A stretch of DNA of 64,000 nt from Cristatella mucedo (GCA_009760855.2 WPIO01000006.1:1527501-1591500); one strand, 5' to 3'; numbered from the stretch's first letter, positions 1-12,699 are shown. Numbers and translations: made by a program. Notes: a model not told the origin generated them from the letters alone.

Positions 1-762
1 CTGCACATTTGCTCCACTGCCAAGTCGTCCTACCTTCAGCTAAGGAAAATCTCTTAAATTAGGGCCTGCTTAGATAGGAGTACGACAGGCAAACATGTAT
101 ATATGACATGGCGTCTAGAATATTGCTATTCTTCTCTTGAGGACTCCCGACCTGTGTCCTTAATCGTCCGAAACTGGAGCAAAGCTAAGGGACTCGTCGC
201 ATCTCTGGTCGACAGCGTTGCAGCCTCATCACATCCGTTCTGTCTGAACTTCACTGGCTCCCTATCAAGCATTATCTAATAGATCTCAAGACGTCCTGTC
301 TGGCTTGCAGCTAGCTTTACTCGCTTCACCAGCCTACCTATCCGCCCTCCTTGCTCATCGAGCAAGCCTTCAGCTCACAACACATAGGGCTGAACTCGCC
401 TACGGTTGTATACACTACCTACATCGACCTTGCATCCTTTAAGTCGCAGCTGAAGCGGCATCTGTTCCGGTCAGCTGTCTCTTCGCCGCAGTGAGCTCAT
501 GCGTTTTTTGTTCCTGCGTGTTTGCATTCTGAGTTCGCGCGATTCAGTGCACGATACTCTCCGGGCGTCACACTAAACGTTGGCCATGAGTGTCTTGATG
601 TTTACTTTAGCAAGCTGACCTAAGAGTGATGCATGCTTGATGCCGTGCAAATCATTAACCGTTGGTTATTGATTCTTTCGTGGCGAGTTTTAAAGCATCT
701 AAAAAAGGTATCAAGTTCTCCTTGACCACTATAAAAATGCATATTATAATTATTATGATAGA
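1..762 (+). mobile_element. LINE family B, 3' fragment (cut by window edge)
   Basis: Broken reading frames resemble the reverse transcriptase C-terminal part of the better family B copies further along (around 25.4 kb, and 55.2-57 kb on the minus strand), including a degraded version of the 'SAARLV' and 'LHWLPI' regions. The last 70 bases are the family tail: a short stem-like block around 'aagttctcc' followed by an AT-rich (ATT)-like end. Many stops and frameshifts show it is dead. The 5' part lies outside the window. Confidence 0.6.
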
Positions 763-1544
763 AACAATCAGAATCCATAGGGAAAGATATTGCTCTCCTT
801 GAACTGGCAGAGCTGCATTCAGTATTTAGTATTTTCGCTAGTGCTTCCATCCGATGTTTAAAGCAGGTTTCCGATGAGTATTATTCCACTTGCCCAGCTG
901 GATTCAAATGATCTACTAAAAAGGCTGCAGGACTTCGAAGACACAGAAATTCCACTCCTGGCCGTATGATCAAGATTTTGCCCTACAAGACAGTGGCCTT
1001 AATATAATATGGTACGTCTGAAAATGGCGTGGCATTTTACCTTTCTCGGGCAGGAACGCAAAGGAAGCGGCAATCATTTCTTGGACGACGACACTAAATA
1101 TACTTAAACCACTGATACACCGAGAATCAGCTTCCCTGCGAATGATAAATGGCATCTCCTTCTGGCACTCATTTTCTATATGTCAGTCAATTTCTTAAAT
1201 CTGCATGACGACGAAACCAAAATCCTCGTACTCAACTCAAATGTCTAGCTGAAATCACAAACTTTGAAAGAGAAATCGAGGATAGGTTTTGAGACCATTT
1301 CCAAATGCTCATTTTTTCTGTAATCTATTTTCATGGTCACGCCTACCATTGAAAATTGTATTCAAAAGAGAATATCCATGGCCCGCTATCCTATTCACTC
1401 TCTCTTCCAGAGCGGGTCCTACCGTCGGCAATAGGTTACTAAAAACCTTACTGTCGCTTTGTTTCTCTCCGAGCTGAACTAATCTGCTTTGTTTTGGCAG
1501 AGCTGCCTATAAAGTCCGTGTAGCCTCTACAGTTTGAACCGTCT
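763..1544. other. unassigned sequence
   Basis: No coding similarity, RNA gene or repeat recognised. Short open frames only, none over about 75 residues. Confidence 0.5.
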
Positions 1545-1645
1545 GTGGTCGCTAGGTTGGTCTTTAAGCCTAAGATGTTCTGGTTTTTCTCCCCGTCACC
1601 TGAAGAGCTACGGTGGCTTCTGGTCCATCAGTTGATACAGACCAA
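1545..1645 (+). mobile_element. LINE family A, short internal fragment
   Basis: The translation matches the part of the family A C-terminal region that reads 'RLVFKSQRF' and 'KELGWLPVEQRIQ' in the 29-30 kb copy, here as 'RLVFKPKMF' and 'EELRWLLVHQLIQ'. It ends abruptly where family B sequence begins. Confidence 0.55.
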
Positions 1646-1654
1646 TATTTTTTA

Positions 1655-2240
1655 CCTGACCGACATGTGTGCCAAGGCTTATGGTCAGGTTCAAAATCTG
1701 CAGCAAGGCTTGTCTCTCATGAACGTCGCGACGGCCACATCTCACCACTTGTCGGTGACTTGCACTGTCTCCCTATCGAGCAGCCTATTGTCTTGAAGGT
1801 TCTGTCACTTAGTTTGAAGTCCCGTAATTCACTTATTCCTCTCTACCCATCTAAGCCTTCAGCTGGCATGTACCATAAAGTCTGGAACTAGCTTTCGGGT
1901 TCATTGCAGGTAGTGACCGTACATCCTTTAAGTCTTAGCTCAAGACGCATCTGGTCCGGTAAGCTTTTCGTACGCCCCAGTGAAATTTGTTGTTCCTGTT
2001 GCACGATTCAGTGCACCGTACTAGCCAGAGGTTTGACTTAGTGGTGGCAATAATTGTCTTCAGGTTTGCTTCAGTATGCTGGCCAAAGCATACTTGACTG
2101 CTTTTTGAGTTTGATACCGTGCTACCGTCACCAACCCGTGGGTACTGATTCTCTCGTAGCAAGTTATACAGCGCCTGGATAGAGATTATATTCTCTTAGG
2201 GTGCAATATAAATTTCTTATTAATACTATTATTATTGTCG
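1655..2240 (+). mobile_element. LINE family B, 3' fragment
   Basis: The frame contains 'SAARLVSHERRDGHISPL' and 'LHCLPIEQ', the typical end of the family B reverse transcriptase ORF. It then runs through a 3' UTR to the family tail (about 2171-2238), which has the paired block around 'attctcttaggg' and a (ATT)n end. Degraded by stops and frameshifts. Confidence 0.62.
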
Positions 2241-2860
2241 GAAACATTTCCTAGTCACCGTTTTGCTGTGCATCTAACCAACCTCAAATCCAGTGGAGAA
2301 TGTGCCTACAGTTGGCTCTAAGTCACTCCCGACTGACGTCATCGCGCACACTGACTAGACGAGAGTTAAAAAGAGAAGCTCTGAGATCTGTCTTCTGTTC
2401 CTCAGCGTTCGCTCCTGGGGCCGCGTGACTCATCATTCGTCAGTCGACGCTCGCTGGCACTGAGCGAGTTACGGCTAAGTGCCAATTATCACTCTCCCTT
2501 TATCACTCTCCCTTTCCGGTATATCCGGCTCGATGCCTAAAAATACCGAGCTCTCTTACGGAGCTAGATAAATGTCTAGACATTATTAGTCAATGTCAAT
2601 GTCATTACCTCCTTCACACTCATCCAACTGCTAGAGCAGCATCAACCCGCTCGTGCCCTTTGGCCCTCTCAGCGCACAAAAAGGAGATACTCTTTCTTTC
2701 GCTTAAATTCTGTAAACGACATGCGGTTTTCCTCTGTTGCCGATGCTGCTGCCCGATATTGATAAAAGGTCTCCACAATTCTTATAAAATGACCTTTATG
2801 TTTTTATTCCGGCACTCGATATGCAATCGTCTTTCGCCGCTTCGTCGTCGCTTCTAGCGA
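2241..2860. other. unassigned sequence
   Basis: No feature recognised. A short direct repeat 'tatcactctccctt' occurs twice near 2487-2515. Confidence 0.45.
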
Positions 2861-3010
2861 CTTCCTTGTCGCCGCTATCCTTACTGAATCGGGCTCGGCA
2901 GCTGTCCTTGTGCGCGAGACGAGAGCCGTCGGCTCAGCTAACAGGCTGAGTATCGAACGCCGCCGAGGCTTTTAGTACGCTAAAGAGAGCTCTCCTGCGA
3001 AACGCCCACT
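2861..3010 (+). mobile_element. possible LINE family A 3' remnant
   Basis: Diverged similarity to the last part of family A: the block read elsewhere as 'gcgtgagacgaaatctgttgg' is here 'gcgcgagacgagagccgtcgg', followed in order by sequences like the terminal 'gctatacaaaactctc'. The match is weak and may be partly coincidental. Confidence 0.35.
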
Positions 3011-3069
3011 CAGTTTAGGTCGCTTTTCCGTAACGCGGAAGAAGAAGAAACTCGCTGATTCGTCAGCCT

Positions 3070-3232
3070 CTCTTTGAATTGCCTTTTGAGTTGACAGAAG
3101 AGCCTGTACGGCTATCACTGCCGCCGCTTGCAGAGGCAATTAAGAATCGCCCACCGCAGGATTCGAACTCGCTACCTCGGGACCGAGGTCGCGAAAACCA
3201 ACCGCCTCAGCTGGTGCTGCCTAGACGCAGCC
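3070..3232 (-). mobile_element. SINE-2 copy (tRNA-derived)
   Basis: On the minus strand this carries a tRNA-like head with a palindromic 'acctcggtcccgaggt' block, a B box of the form GTTCGAATCC, and the body 'gggcgattc..gcaagcggcggcagtgatagccgt' in diverged form. The same unit recurs at 12.7, 14.1 and 30.5 kb. No coding capacity; transcription would be by RNA polymerase III from the internal promoter. Confidence 0.7.
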
Positions 3233-3607
3233 AGCTGTCCTCCTCCCCCTTCCTTCCTGCGTCGTCACGCGTGCCCCCCCCCCGCGTCTGCGCGCGCCGT
3301 CCGTTTGCGAGTCCGCGAGAGAGCGGGCAGCTCACGTTTTGACCCGGCCTCGTCGGAAAGGCGGCGGCCCGTCGTGGAGTTCGCCACCAGGTAGCGCCCC
3401 GAACGCACCGTTTGGCGGCTGCTCCCGAGACCAAGTCCTCGGCCGCAAACGCGGCTCGCACGTAGCCGGCGCTAGTCCTCGTCGAGTACTGTTAGAGCTG
3501 GCTGACCGAGCCTCGAAGGAGCGCTGCGAGTCGCACGCTCGCTGCACGCACGCACGAACGTGGGGGCGCAGGCATTGTCGACGGAAGCAACCGAGAACGC
3601 CCTTACC
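3233..3607. other. CpG-rich unassigned sequence
   Basis: GC- and CpG-rich, open in several frames because stops are rare. No recognisable protein. Confidence 0.4.
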
Positions 3608-3677
3608 TTAAGCGCGTAGAGAGAGATTAAGTTCTCTGAGGGCGCTTTATCAAGTGAATTATTATTATTATTATTAC
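3608..3677 (+). mobile_element. SINE-1 / LINE family B tail only
   Basis: The conserved tail block 'gagattaagttctctgaggg', then a 'ctttatcaagtgaa' segment and (ATT)5. Only the 3' end is present, as expected of an extreme 5' truncation or an eroded copy. Confidence 0.6.
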
Positions 3678-3837
3678 TGTAGCGAGCCAAGTCCTTGGAT
3701 AGAGTTGTGTATTCGATGGCTCGGGGGGGTTGTGTGTTGCACGTGGACCGCTGTGAGGCGGAACGCTGTGCTGATGGCCAGAGCTGGTTTTACGATTTTG
3801 TTTCGGAACACCTCACTTGGGATGTGAACTTTAGTAT

Positions 3838-4010
3838 ATATAATAAAAATTAAATAAAATCAATTTGATGCACTCGTAAAACTCCCTAAGAAAACTTAAT
3901 CTCCAACCTGGCGCTTTTACATATGCCGCAGGGCTTGAGTCCACGACCTCGGTCGTTAGCTTCGCGAAACTTACGAGGCCCACACCTGGACAAGAAACAA
4001 GGAATTGAAA
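3838..4010 (-). mobile_element. SINE-1 copy
   Basis: Read on the minus strand, a tRNA-like head containing 'cgaggtcgtggactcaagcc' (B-box region) is followed by a linker and the shared LINE B tail ('ggagattaagttttcttagg'), ending AT-rich. Diverged from the copies at 5.7, 24.8 and 60.4 kb. Confidence 0.6.
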
Positions 4011-4235
4011 TGGTGTCGATAGATTGCAGCCACGGGACGAATAAAAGAAGAAATCAGTGATAAATGCTGCGTTTATGACTGCGTCAAGCGTAGAAAGAAC
4101 GAAGCTCGGGGATTGCCAGAGACCGTCTCGAATTGCATTGGGGTGCTGCTTGGGTGGCTGTTTGCTGTCATTTTCGCGGCCGTTCTGACGGATGAGATTG
4201 TTCACGCCCCCGGTTCGAAGTACGGCTGTAGGTAG
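4011..4235. other. unassigned sequence
   Basis: Short spacer between a SINE and a LINE fragment; nothing recognised. Confidence 0.4.
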
Positions 4236-4670
4236 TGACAACTGATGCACCAGTTTCAGCCTCCTCGTGCCCTCAGGTCCTCCTTGGACACTAAATCAAC
4301 GTTAAGTACAATTCCTATACTTTCAGATCGTTGGCGACAGATGCTAATGCTGTGCAGGTCTTAGACTGGGGAACTCAAATCCACAATTCTTACGCAACGA
4401 CACCTACTCTCCTTTTGCCGACTGCGGCACATCCTTTACAGCGGTCCTGAGCTGCTACTTCCATGCTACTCACTACTCGCTTCCTCGACTGTCCTCCTGT
4501 GACTCAACTGTGCATCTCACTTCCTTCCTGTTGCACGGTAGGAAGTCTGTTGGGTACCGTCTGTGTACCGTATTCTCGCCGAAAGCCACTTGGGCTTTGA
4601 GTTCGCTATAGGAAATTCTCCTGCCCTATGCAGTACCCATTCAGTCCCTGTGGCTTCACAAAGTGACGCA
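4236..4670 (+). mobile_element. LINE family A, 3' fragment
   Basis: Co-linear with the last 450 bases or so of the 28.4-31.0 kb copy: the 'caccagtttcagcc' block, 'cttacgcaacgac', 'gctacttccatgctactcac' and the terminal 'gtctgttgggtaccg' region all occur in order. Frames are broken and an internal segment is rearranged near 4260-4360. Confidence 0.75.
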
Positions 4671-5680
4671 CGGACATGCATTTAAATTGTAGCGCTAGTC
4701 AATCTCGTATTTATTTCCTCAGAATAAAAGGCCACAGCCAGGCAGCGCGTGGCGTCCTGCTTGGCTGCCGCTCGCAATGTCAGCAAGTCGCGGCAAATGC
4801 TCAGCGACAGGACGTGCGGCGGAGGACGTGCCGCTGCTTGAGCGAAGGGAGGGAGAAGCTCAAGCAGCTGCGGGCGCTTGCTTCTGTATCGGGACAGCTT
4901 AAAAGACAGCTTGAGTAAACGTCCGAGTGTCGTCTCCGCTTTCGCGCTCAATGCACCAAGACGCCGTCGCGAGTCGTCGCATAGCGTCCTGCGGCTCGAG
5001 GACCTCAGATTACCCAGCATGCCTCGCGACCGACCGGATCGCTCGGGCGACCGACCGAGCCGCCGATTCGCGCCCCGCCGACGAGTAGAATGGCGGCTGC
5101 AGAGTGTACCGCTGCGACAACTCGGTGAGTTCGAAAAGAAAGCCCACGCACCCCGCCCCCTCTGCGGTAGAGGGGGGCGGGGTGCGTGGGCCGAAGCAGC
5201 TCTTGCGAGACTGTTCTTCTCCCTTTGTGAACTGGCCACTGCTGGAAGTGGGCTACACAGTCTAGTTGCTCTCCACTCGCCCTGCAAGGTGCGTGCATTA
5301 GGGGTAGGGTTCGAGTGTTACACACGACCCAGGGTTCAGCTCCTACATCGGACAGTCCGTAATCGCCCACGGCAAGGGGCAGGGGAGAAGTTTGAGGAAA
5401 ATGTTCGTGCACCGTGATTTTAATAATAATTTAATGAAATCGTAATTCAATGAATTAAAATTAGGATTTCGTGGAGAACACGACGCACGAACGTTTTCCT
5501 CAATCTTGCATCGCCACGGCTTCTCCGCTGCCATGTAAATGAGGTTACTGAGTGAGCCGACTTTTATTTTACTTTATACGAGTGCCTCGGAATTTTCCCT
5601 GAGGATGAATTTCGGCATTCGATAAGGCATTTCATATCTGCGAGAAGGATCCCGCAGCCTCATCCCCCCGCCGCCGCCGA
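4671..5680. other. CpG-rich unassigned sequence
   Basis: Apart from the hairpin inside it, nothing is recognised. Long open frames of up to about 200 codons exist on both strands over the same bases, which is a GC effect rather than evidence of a gene. Confidence 0.4.
5142..5191. repeat. long GC-rich hairpin
   Basis: The left arm (gcccacgcaccccgcccc..tct) is the reverse complement of the right arm, about 22 bp each, with one bulged G and a 5-base loop (gcggt). This would form a very stable stem as RNA. Confidence 0.8.
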
Positions 5681-5820
5681 GCTGGGTTGGTCCAGCGGTC
5701 AAGGTGCTCGCCCCGACAAAGGTTCGGCTGAGGTCGTGGGCTCGAGCACTGAGGCATATGTGAAGCGCCTGAATAGAGATTTAGTTCTCTTGGGGCGCTA
5801 TACAAATGAATTATATTTTT
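5681..5820 (+). mobile_element. SINE-1 copy (good example)
   Basis: The tRNA-like head begins 'gctgggttggtccagcggtc' (A-box region) with the B-box region 'gtgggctcgagca'. After a short linker comes the LINE B tail 'gatttagttctcttggggcg' and 'ctatacaaatgaatta'. The same order is found, reversed, at 24.8 and 60.4 kb. Confidence 0.8.
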
Positions 5821-7793
5821 TGTTGTCGCTACGCTGCGTGTAACTGGACGTCGTTGTCGTGGTAGCTCGGACCTCGACACCTCTACTGCCGCCGCCCTCA
5901 CCAGGCAGGCGTCTCCTCCGGGTACAGTACTCCTCCGCACCCTAGCAGCTGCTCGCGCCTGTTTGCCCACTCCAGCTTCCATCTGGTCTGCATTTTTCGT
6001 TTACACCCTTTTCTCTGCGAGAAATCAGGGATCCATCTTTTGCAGTTGTGTCCACTTCGTAGCTAGGACTGGGCGGCGAAATTGCTAGAATTGGCGAAAT
6101 TGCTGCCTGAGCGATTCCATCGTATCTCTTGCCGCACGTGAGCACTTCAGCGAAGCTTCGCTGAGCAGCACGAAAGTGACGCACCTTGCTCCCGACGCGA
6201 AGGGCCCTACCTCATCCTCTGACTCACCACTTATCATGCGATTCGATGCCTCGCTCTCGCTGCTGCTCGGGTGCTGTGTGCATGCTACCATGCTAAGGCC
6301 AGTCGTAATCGTGAGTCACCGCTCGTAGTCTCTGAATTAATTCCGATTTCGTTGCTCGAAAGTTGACCTGCTAAGATATTGTATTCAGTATAATCCAAAA
6401 ACAGCCTAGGTTCAGAGCTGGATAGAGAGGTTCAATGGTGATAGGTCACTTCCATGACTCACAGATCTATCCCCCTCTACCTCGCAGCTGTCCCAGTTCT
6501 TTCTCCCTTCAGTTCTTTCTTCCTTTGTTCTTTTCTCTCTCTCCCTTCCTCCTCCTCCTCCTCCTCCTCCTCCTCCTCTCTCTCTCTCTCTAGTGAGAAT
6601 CTTGACCACTGGCGCTCGCTCCGACCGACGGTCTTGCAAAAAGTCACTTCGGCCGCCCCCTCTCTCGTTTCGCAGGCTGCCTGCGGTGCGGGCGGGCGCC
6701 CCGGGCAGGTAGCCGGCGCGCGAGAAGCCGTCTTGCTAGGATGTGCTCGCAGAACTTTCCGGAGAAGCTTCGATTCAGGGTTGCTGATGAATGGCGCCGT
6801 TCGTTCGTTCGACCGGACGAAAGCAGCTCAGGCTCAGGCCGAAGATCGCGGTCCGGTTCTTACGGCCAAATAGGCATGCGGCGGCATCGTTTTCGCCGCA
6901 GCCGTCACGTGGTTCGCAGCGTCTGCGTCGCTGCCTACCGGTCTTGGGTCGGCGACGGCGCAGTCGATAGGCGGAAACCCTACCTCGCCGCCGTCGTGTG
7001 TGGTTCACCTGAGGGCTTTGCGGTTGGCACAGTCGCCGCACGGCATACCGGCGCCGCCATTCAACTCGCCATTTGAAGTCAGTAGCGACCTACGCATTCA
7101 TGCTTCCGACTGTCTCTGTTTATCCGGCACTGCCGCAGCTTGCCCTAATATTTGGGATACCCCAACAGCCGCTTTCAAGCCGCTTCCCTGCCCTCACGTC
7201 GCCGCCGACGCACCCCGCCCCCCTCGTCTGACGTAGCCGACCGCTGCCGTTTCCGCTCGTTTTTCTTGCAGAGCGGCCGGCAAAGTGCAGCCTCTTCACT
7301 TCCTCCCTCCACCCGCACGGCGCATCGCCCTTGGTTCCTAGCGCTCCCTCTGCGAGATCGCGTAAGCTGCTGCCGCCGCCGCCATTTCTTGGCCTGTTTT
7401 CCCTGCCGAGCCCGCTATCGCTGCGTCGTCTACCCCCCCCCCGCCGCCATCGATCCGCTGTCAGCAGTCCGGACGAAACGCCCTCTATAGGCCAGCAGCT
7501 ACCGCGGCTGCCGCCGATCGTCGGAGCGCCGAGCAGTCGACAGACCGGCCGCTGCCTCCTGCCCCGTGTCCAGCGGAGATAAAATAAGTAGCACGCCTTC
7601 GGCCGAGGCATTTAACTTGTTCTCATGCCAATGGTAAACGGAAACTTGTGCCACTCGGCCGAAAGAGTCTGACCGCTAATTGCTTCTGCTCGGCGACGGC
7701 TCGAGCGGCCGATTGGGTCCAGGCAGGTGTAATCTCAGAAGGGACGCTGCGGGACGAATGCAAACAATGGTGAAATCGAATAGGCCATATCCT
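5821..7793. other. CpG-rich unassigned sequence
   Basis: No exon or repeat recognised apart from one microsatellite. Overlapping open frames of 75-160 codons on both strands are compositional. Confidence 0.4.
6533..6592 (+). repeat. (TCC)n-(TC)n microsatellite
   Basis: About eleven TCC/CCT units followed by a run of TC. Confidence 0.9.
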
Positions 7794-7824
7794 CGCTGAC
7801 CACAACTATCCATTGTGGTCAGCG
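7794..7824. repeat. 12-bp-arm hairpin
   Basis: 'cgctgaccacaa' and its exact reverse complement are separated by a 7-base loop. Confidence 0.8.
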
Positions 7825-8007
7825 GAGCAAATGCAAAACTGGCCCCTAATTTAGGCCAGCCGCGGCCCGGCGCTGCTAAAGGTTAAATGAGGCCGCGAGG
7901 CACTCAGGTGTACTTTTTCCGTCGGCTATTCTTGTATTAGAACGTATGGATGCCGACTCGTAGGGAACGGCTAGCGTCCTTACGAACAGCCAACCCTTTC
8001 CTGTCGT

Positions 8008-10215
8008 AATGTAGCGTGCCTCCGTCTGTAAAGGCACGAAAGCTAAGTGGGTGCTGTTACTACGCATGAGTTTTCTATGTCTCGCTCAAAGCCTAAGTGG
8101 CTATTGGTAGACACATTCGGCAGCCAACCGAATTCATCTTGGGCAACAAAGAGAACGTGGGAAACGTAGCTGAGTCGAGATACCAGTTGAGGAAGTGGGC
8201 CGCATGGAAGTGGCAGCTCGCGGCAGATGGAAAGACTGCATGTACCAGCAGTCGGCAGCAAGAAAACAGATGTCGTTGCATAAGTATTGCGAAAGTGAGT
8301 TCCCAAGTCTAGGATATGCAAAATAAATACTTCTTTCGCTAACGGTCTTCAGGCGCAAGAACGAGACAGCTAATTTGTTGTCCACAGAAGACCTCAGGGC
8401 GAGAGAAGGTTGAAACTGGCGAAGCTTGCTATGAAGAAGCCAGCCCATGGCCGGCCTTGTCGGTCAGTGTTCGAGCTCTACTCTGTATCTGTTGATCAGT
8501 TGGAAGCCATCGAAGCTCCTTCAGCGAAGGAGACACGTGGTCAAACCTCTTGGATTAGCTAACACGCCTCACAGCCATATTCGTCACCAGCTGCAGTGGC
8601 CTGCAGGTTTTTTCGGTTGCACAGCCAAGATGGAATTGCAGTGATCTAGCGTAGACAGAACGAGGGAGCTACTTTAATGTTTTTCAAATCTCCACGTTGA
8701 CAGTACATAATCTTTGATGGGGTTTTGACATGATGGCGAGCTGCAGAGAGAGACTTCTTAGGGAAACCTTCTTAATCTAGGCAGTTGTCAAAGACTACAC
8801 CTAAACTCAGGCGCACGGTTACGGGCACACAACAGCCCCACCAAATAGAAGGGCAAAGTCTTCTAGTCCAGAGACAGTCTTGGGCTATCATGTGAGTAGC
8901 AGTTTCATTTTTATCGTCGTTAAGTTTAAGAAACTTTGCCGACATCCAGCGTCGAATGACTTCAAAGCAAACATTCGGTTTAGCTGTCGTTGCAGTAGGT
9001 TCCGACGGCTTAAGCAAAAAATACAGCTTTATCAGCATAAAAGCGATGGGCGATTCCATAGGCCCGATTAATTTTTTTCCCAGAGGTTCACATAAATGGA
9101 GAATAGCAAGTGATTGAGAGTGAACTTTTGAGGGACTTCACAGGTAACTGGTCTGGTGGGTTAGACCTGACCCCCGCACGACACGGATTGAACATGATCG
9201 GACAAGTACGATTTGGACAACGCCCGTGTCTTCTCTGCTCGACCGATAGTTGTTCTCATTCGTTCTAGTAGGATATCATGATCGCTAGTGTCGAAGGCAG
9301 CTGATAGATCTAGCAGCGCTAGGACAGCGACATTCCTGCCATCGTTGATGCATAGGATGTTATTGGTTACGCGAATGAGAGTAGTTTTAGTGGTGTTGCT
9401 TGAATTCCATCTGAAATTTATGACACATTTTTTTCAGGGTGTGCCACAAGCTCCTTAGCAACGATCGTTTCAAGAATTCTTTTACAAAAAAGGAAGAAGA
9501 GAAACTGGGCAATAGTTTTTAGGACCTCTGAATCTAATCCAAGCTTGTTCAGTATCGAACTAATGATGGCCGATTCTAAGGACTTGAGTCCAAGCTCGCT
9601 ATCTAGAGAAGCATTAAAACTCTCTGTTATGACTGGGTAAAAGTTGTTGTATGCCAGTGAAGACCGCAGAGGGCGTGGTATAGGGTTTTCAGGAGAAGAG
9701 CTCTTTTTACTAGACTTTATTAATTTAGCCACATCTTATGCATAAACCTTGAAAAGTCTCTTAAGGAATGTCGAAGTTTGTGACTTGAATATTAATTTAG
9801 CCACATCTTATGCATAAACCTTGAAAAGTCTCTTAAGGAATGTCGAAGTTTGTGACTTGAATATTGCTTTAGTCAGATGGTGTTAATGGAGACACGGATA
9901 CCTCAATTTTTTTAAATGAAGATGGCGGAAGACTAGTGGCCGAGCCGTCAATATCTGGGAAGTGAGATTCCTCAAGAGTTTGTTAGAAAATTGTAGCTCG
10001 CCGTCTTACAAATCTGTTTTGGGTCTGACTGGCAGGAATTCAGTTTACGATTGAAAGAATCAGCCCTGACTAGTCCAAGGTTCCGCTTGTAGACTCGGAG
10101 GAAGTCTTTGAAATTGGCCAGATCGTCGTCAGACCAAGGCTTCTTAAAGCGAAGTTCTAACCCGCGCTTAACACGGCGCATCTTATGACGCTAAATTGAA
10201 AGGAATCTCCGCGAC
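8008..10215 (-). mobile_element. LINE family A, degraded long copy
   Basis: Minus-strand copy of about 2.2 kb. In order on that strand it shows the basic linker before the reverse transcriptase ('MRRVKRGLELRFKKPWSDDDL'-like, shortened here), the 'SSKKSSSPE' block, the 'LDLSAAFDT' catalytic region in broken frames, the finger/thumb remnants, and the C-terminal 'RSSVDNKLAVSFLRLKTV' block. The 3' end has the 'ttacagacggag' terminal motif. Stops and frameshifts throughout mean no enzyme can be made. It covers the same portion of the element as the 28.4 kb copy, so both lack the endonuclease region. Confidence 0.82.
9719..9862. repeat. 72-bp perfect tandem duplication inside the LINE
   Basis: Two adjacent identical 72-base units beginning 'attaatttagccac'. 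Since the LINE itself is degraded but the two units are identical, the duplication is recent. Confidence 0.92.
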
Positions 10216-10563
10216 TCAATGTACGAGGTACGCATGGCGAGTCAAGGGCGATCATATTCCACTGCTCTTCCTTCACATCCGTCTTCCCGGTGGTCTCTTC
10301 AGATGGAGCCCCGGTTGCTTTTCAAACTTACTCATCATGCTCCCCTCTCTGCTTACCCTCGGAGCACTTACCCTCGGACCTTCTTCGCTAGTTACTTTTA
10401 GCTAGCTAGCTCTCATTTTCTCGCTCTCTCATCTGCCGCCGCCAGTAGCACACCGGACGGCGGTAAGAGGAGCGAACTGGGTCAAGGGCGCTCGACTCCG
10501 GTGCCAGCGTCTCGCGGCCTCGACTCTTGAGGCCGCGAGCTCTTTGTTTTCGCTGGTCGCTCT
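10216..10563. other. unassigned sequence
   Basis: Nothing recognised between the LINE end and the CT array; a short duplicated 'ttaccctcgga' occurs near 10354. Confidence 0.4.
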
Positions 10564-11303
<740 letters not shown>

Positions 11304-11632
11304 CTCTGCAGCGACGACGGCGCCGTAACGCTGTGTGCAGACGCTTACATCGCGTCGGCCCAGCGGCTCAGCTACTTTTGTCTTTACCTGTATTTACGTA
11401 CATTAACGCTGTCTGAGAAGCTACCGTTCGCTTCAGCGTGGCCCTTCGGTAACGCGAGCGCCGAATTCGTCTATTCGCCTTCGACTACGGCTCGGGTGTG
11501 GGGCGGCTTCGGCCTCAAAAGCTTCCGCCCGCACGCTTCCGCCACGGGTCACGCGTTCGCAGCGCTTCGACTATGTTTTGCGACTGAAAAGCTGGGTCGG
11601 GGTAAGTTAGCTGATTTAACTATCTCATTTAT
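11304..11632. other. CpG-rich unassigned sequence
   Basis: Nothing recognised. Confidence 0.4.
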
Positions 11633-11700
11633 GTAGCGGCAGAAGAGCCTTCGTGGCTAAATCGCTGCTGCTTGCAGCGGTCAATAAAGGATCTGCCGCT
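11633..11700 (-). mobile_element. SINE-2 remnant
   Basis: Matches the tail-side half of SINE-2 ('agcggcagaagagcc', then 'gcttgcagcgg' and a diverged 'ggatctgcc'), truncated where LINE sequence starts. Confidence 0.45.
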
Positions 11701-12589
11701 GCACGGGAGCACTTGCTGGTTGCACGTACTGAAAAGAATGGAATGTCAGAAACATTTCAATCGGGGTTCAAGAGGCAGCACTCTACTGAAATTGGTCTCC
11801 TTCTTGTTAACAGTGACAATCTATGTGGCAACGATGACGGGAATGTCACTGCAGTAGCTCTGCTACATCTATCAGCTGCCTTCGACACCATTGATCGCGA
11901 TGTCCTACTTGAATGATTGAGAATAACGATCGGTCTGGCGGACGAAGCACTAGTGTGGTTAAAAGTTTACTCATTTGATCGTGTTCAATCTCTGTGGTGT
12001 GGGGTCATGTCTCACACACGATGGGTCACCTTTGAAGTCCTTCTAGCGTCGGTCCTCGGTCCCTTGCTGTTCTCATTAATACTCAACCCCTAGGAAAAGT
12101 GATTATAGGCCCATGTAATAGGATATCAATTTTATGGTGATGATACTCAGCTGTATTTGTTATTCAAACCGTCGGAATCTACTGCAACTACTGATAAAAT
12201 GAATGCTTGCCTTGCCGACAATCGATCCTGGATGTCGGAAATCTTGAAACTCAATGATGATTGATAGAACCGAACTGCTGCTCATATGACACCCTAAGCG
12301 CATGGCTGGATTAAAAGTCTTTGCTCTTCTAATAGGTGATGCTGCTGTGCGACCATCACTACATACTCGAAATTTGGGTGTCGTTTTCGACAGCTGCCTA
12401 AATTTTAAAAGCTTCATTCAGAAGACTGCTTCTACAGCTAACCATCACTTCCGATGCTCCAGAGTCGTCAGTAGGATCGCGGGTGCTGTTGCGTATTGTT
12501 GAGGTGACTTCCACAGTCTACTAGAACGAGAGCATAAGCTTCTCTCTCCAACTGCCTTCAATTTTAAGAATGAAATGGCTATTCAGCAA

Positions 12590-12668
12590 TTGTAAAGTGC
12601 CTAAAAAGAGATTGAGTTCTCTGAGGGCACTTTATCAAATGCATTATTATTATTATTATTATTATTCC
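12590..12668 (+). mobile_element. SINE-1 / LINE B tail nested in LINE A
   Basis: 'taaagtgcctaaaaagagat', 'gttctctgagggcactttat' and (ATT)n: the family B tail. The preceding 130 bases are not family A and may be the rest of this insertion. Confidence 0.65.
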
Positions 12669-12699
12669 ATGTCAAACCTAAGATTAATTAATTAATTAA

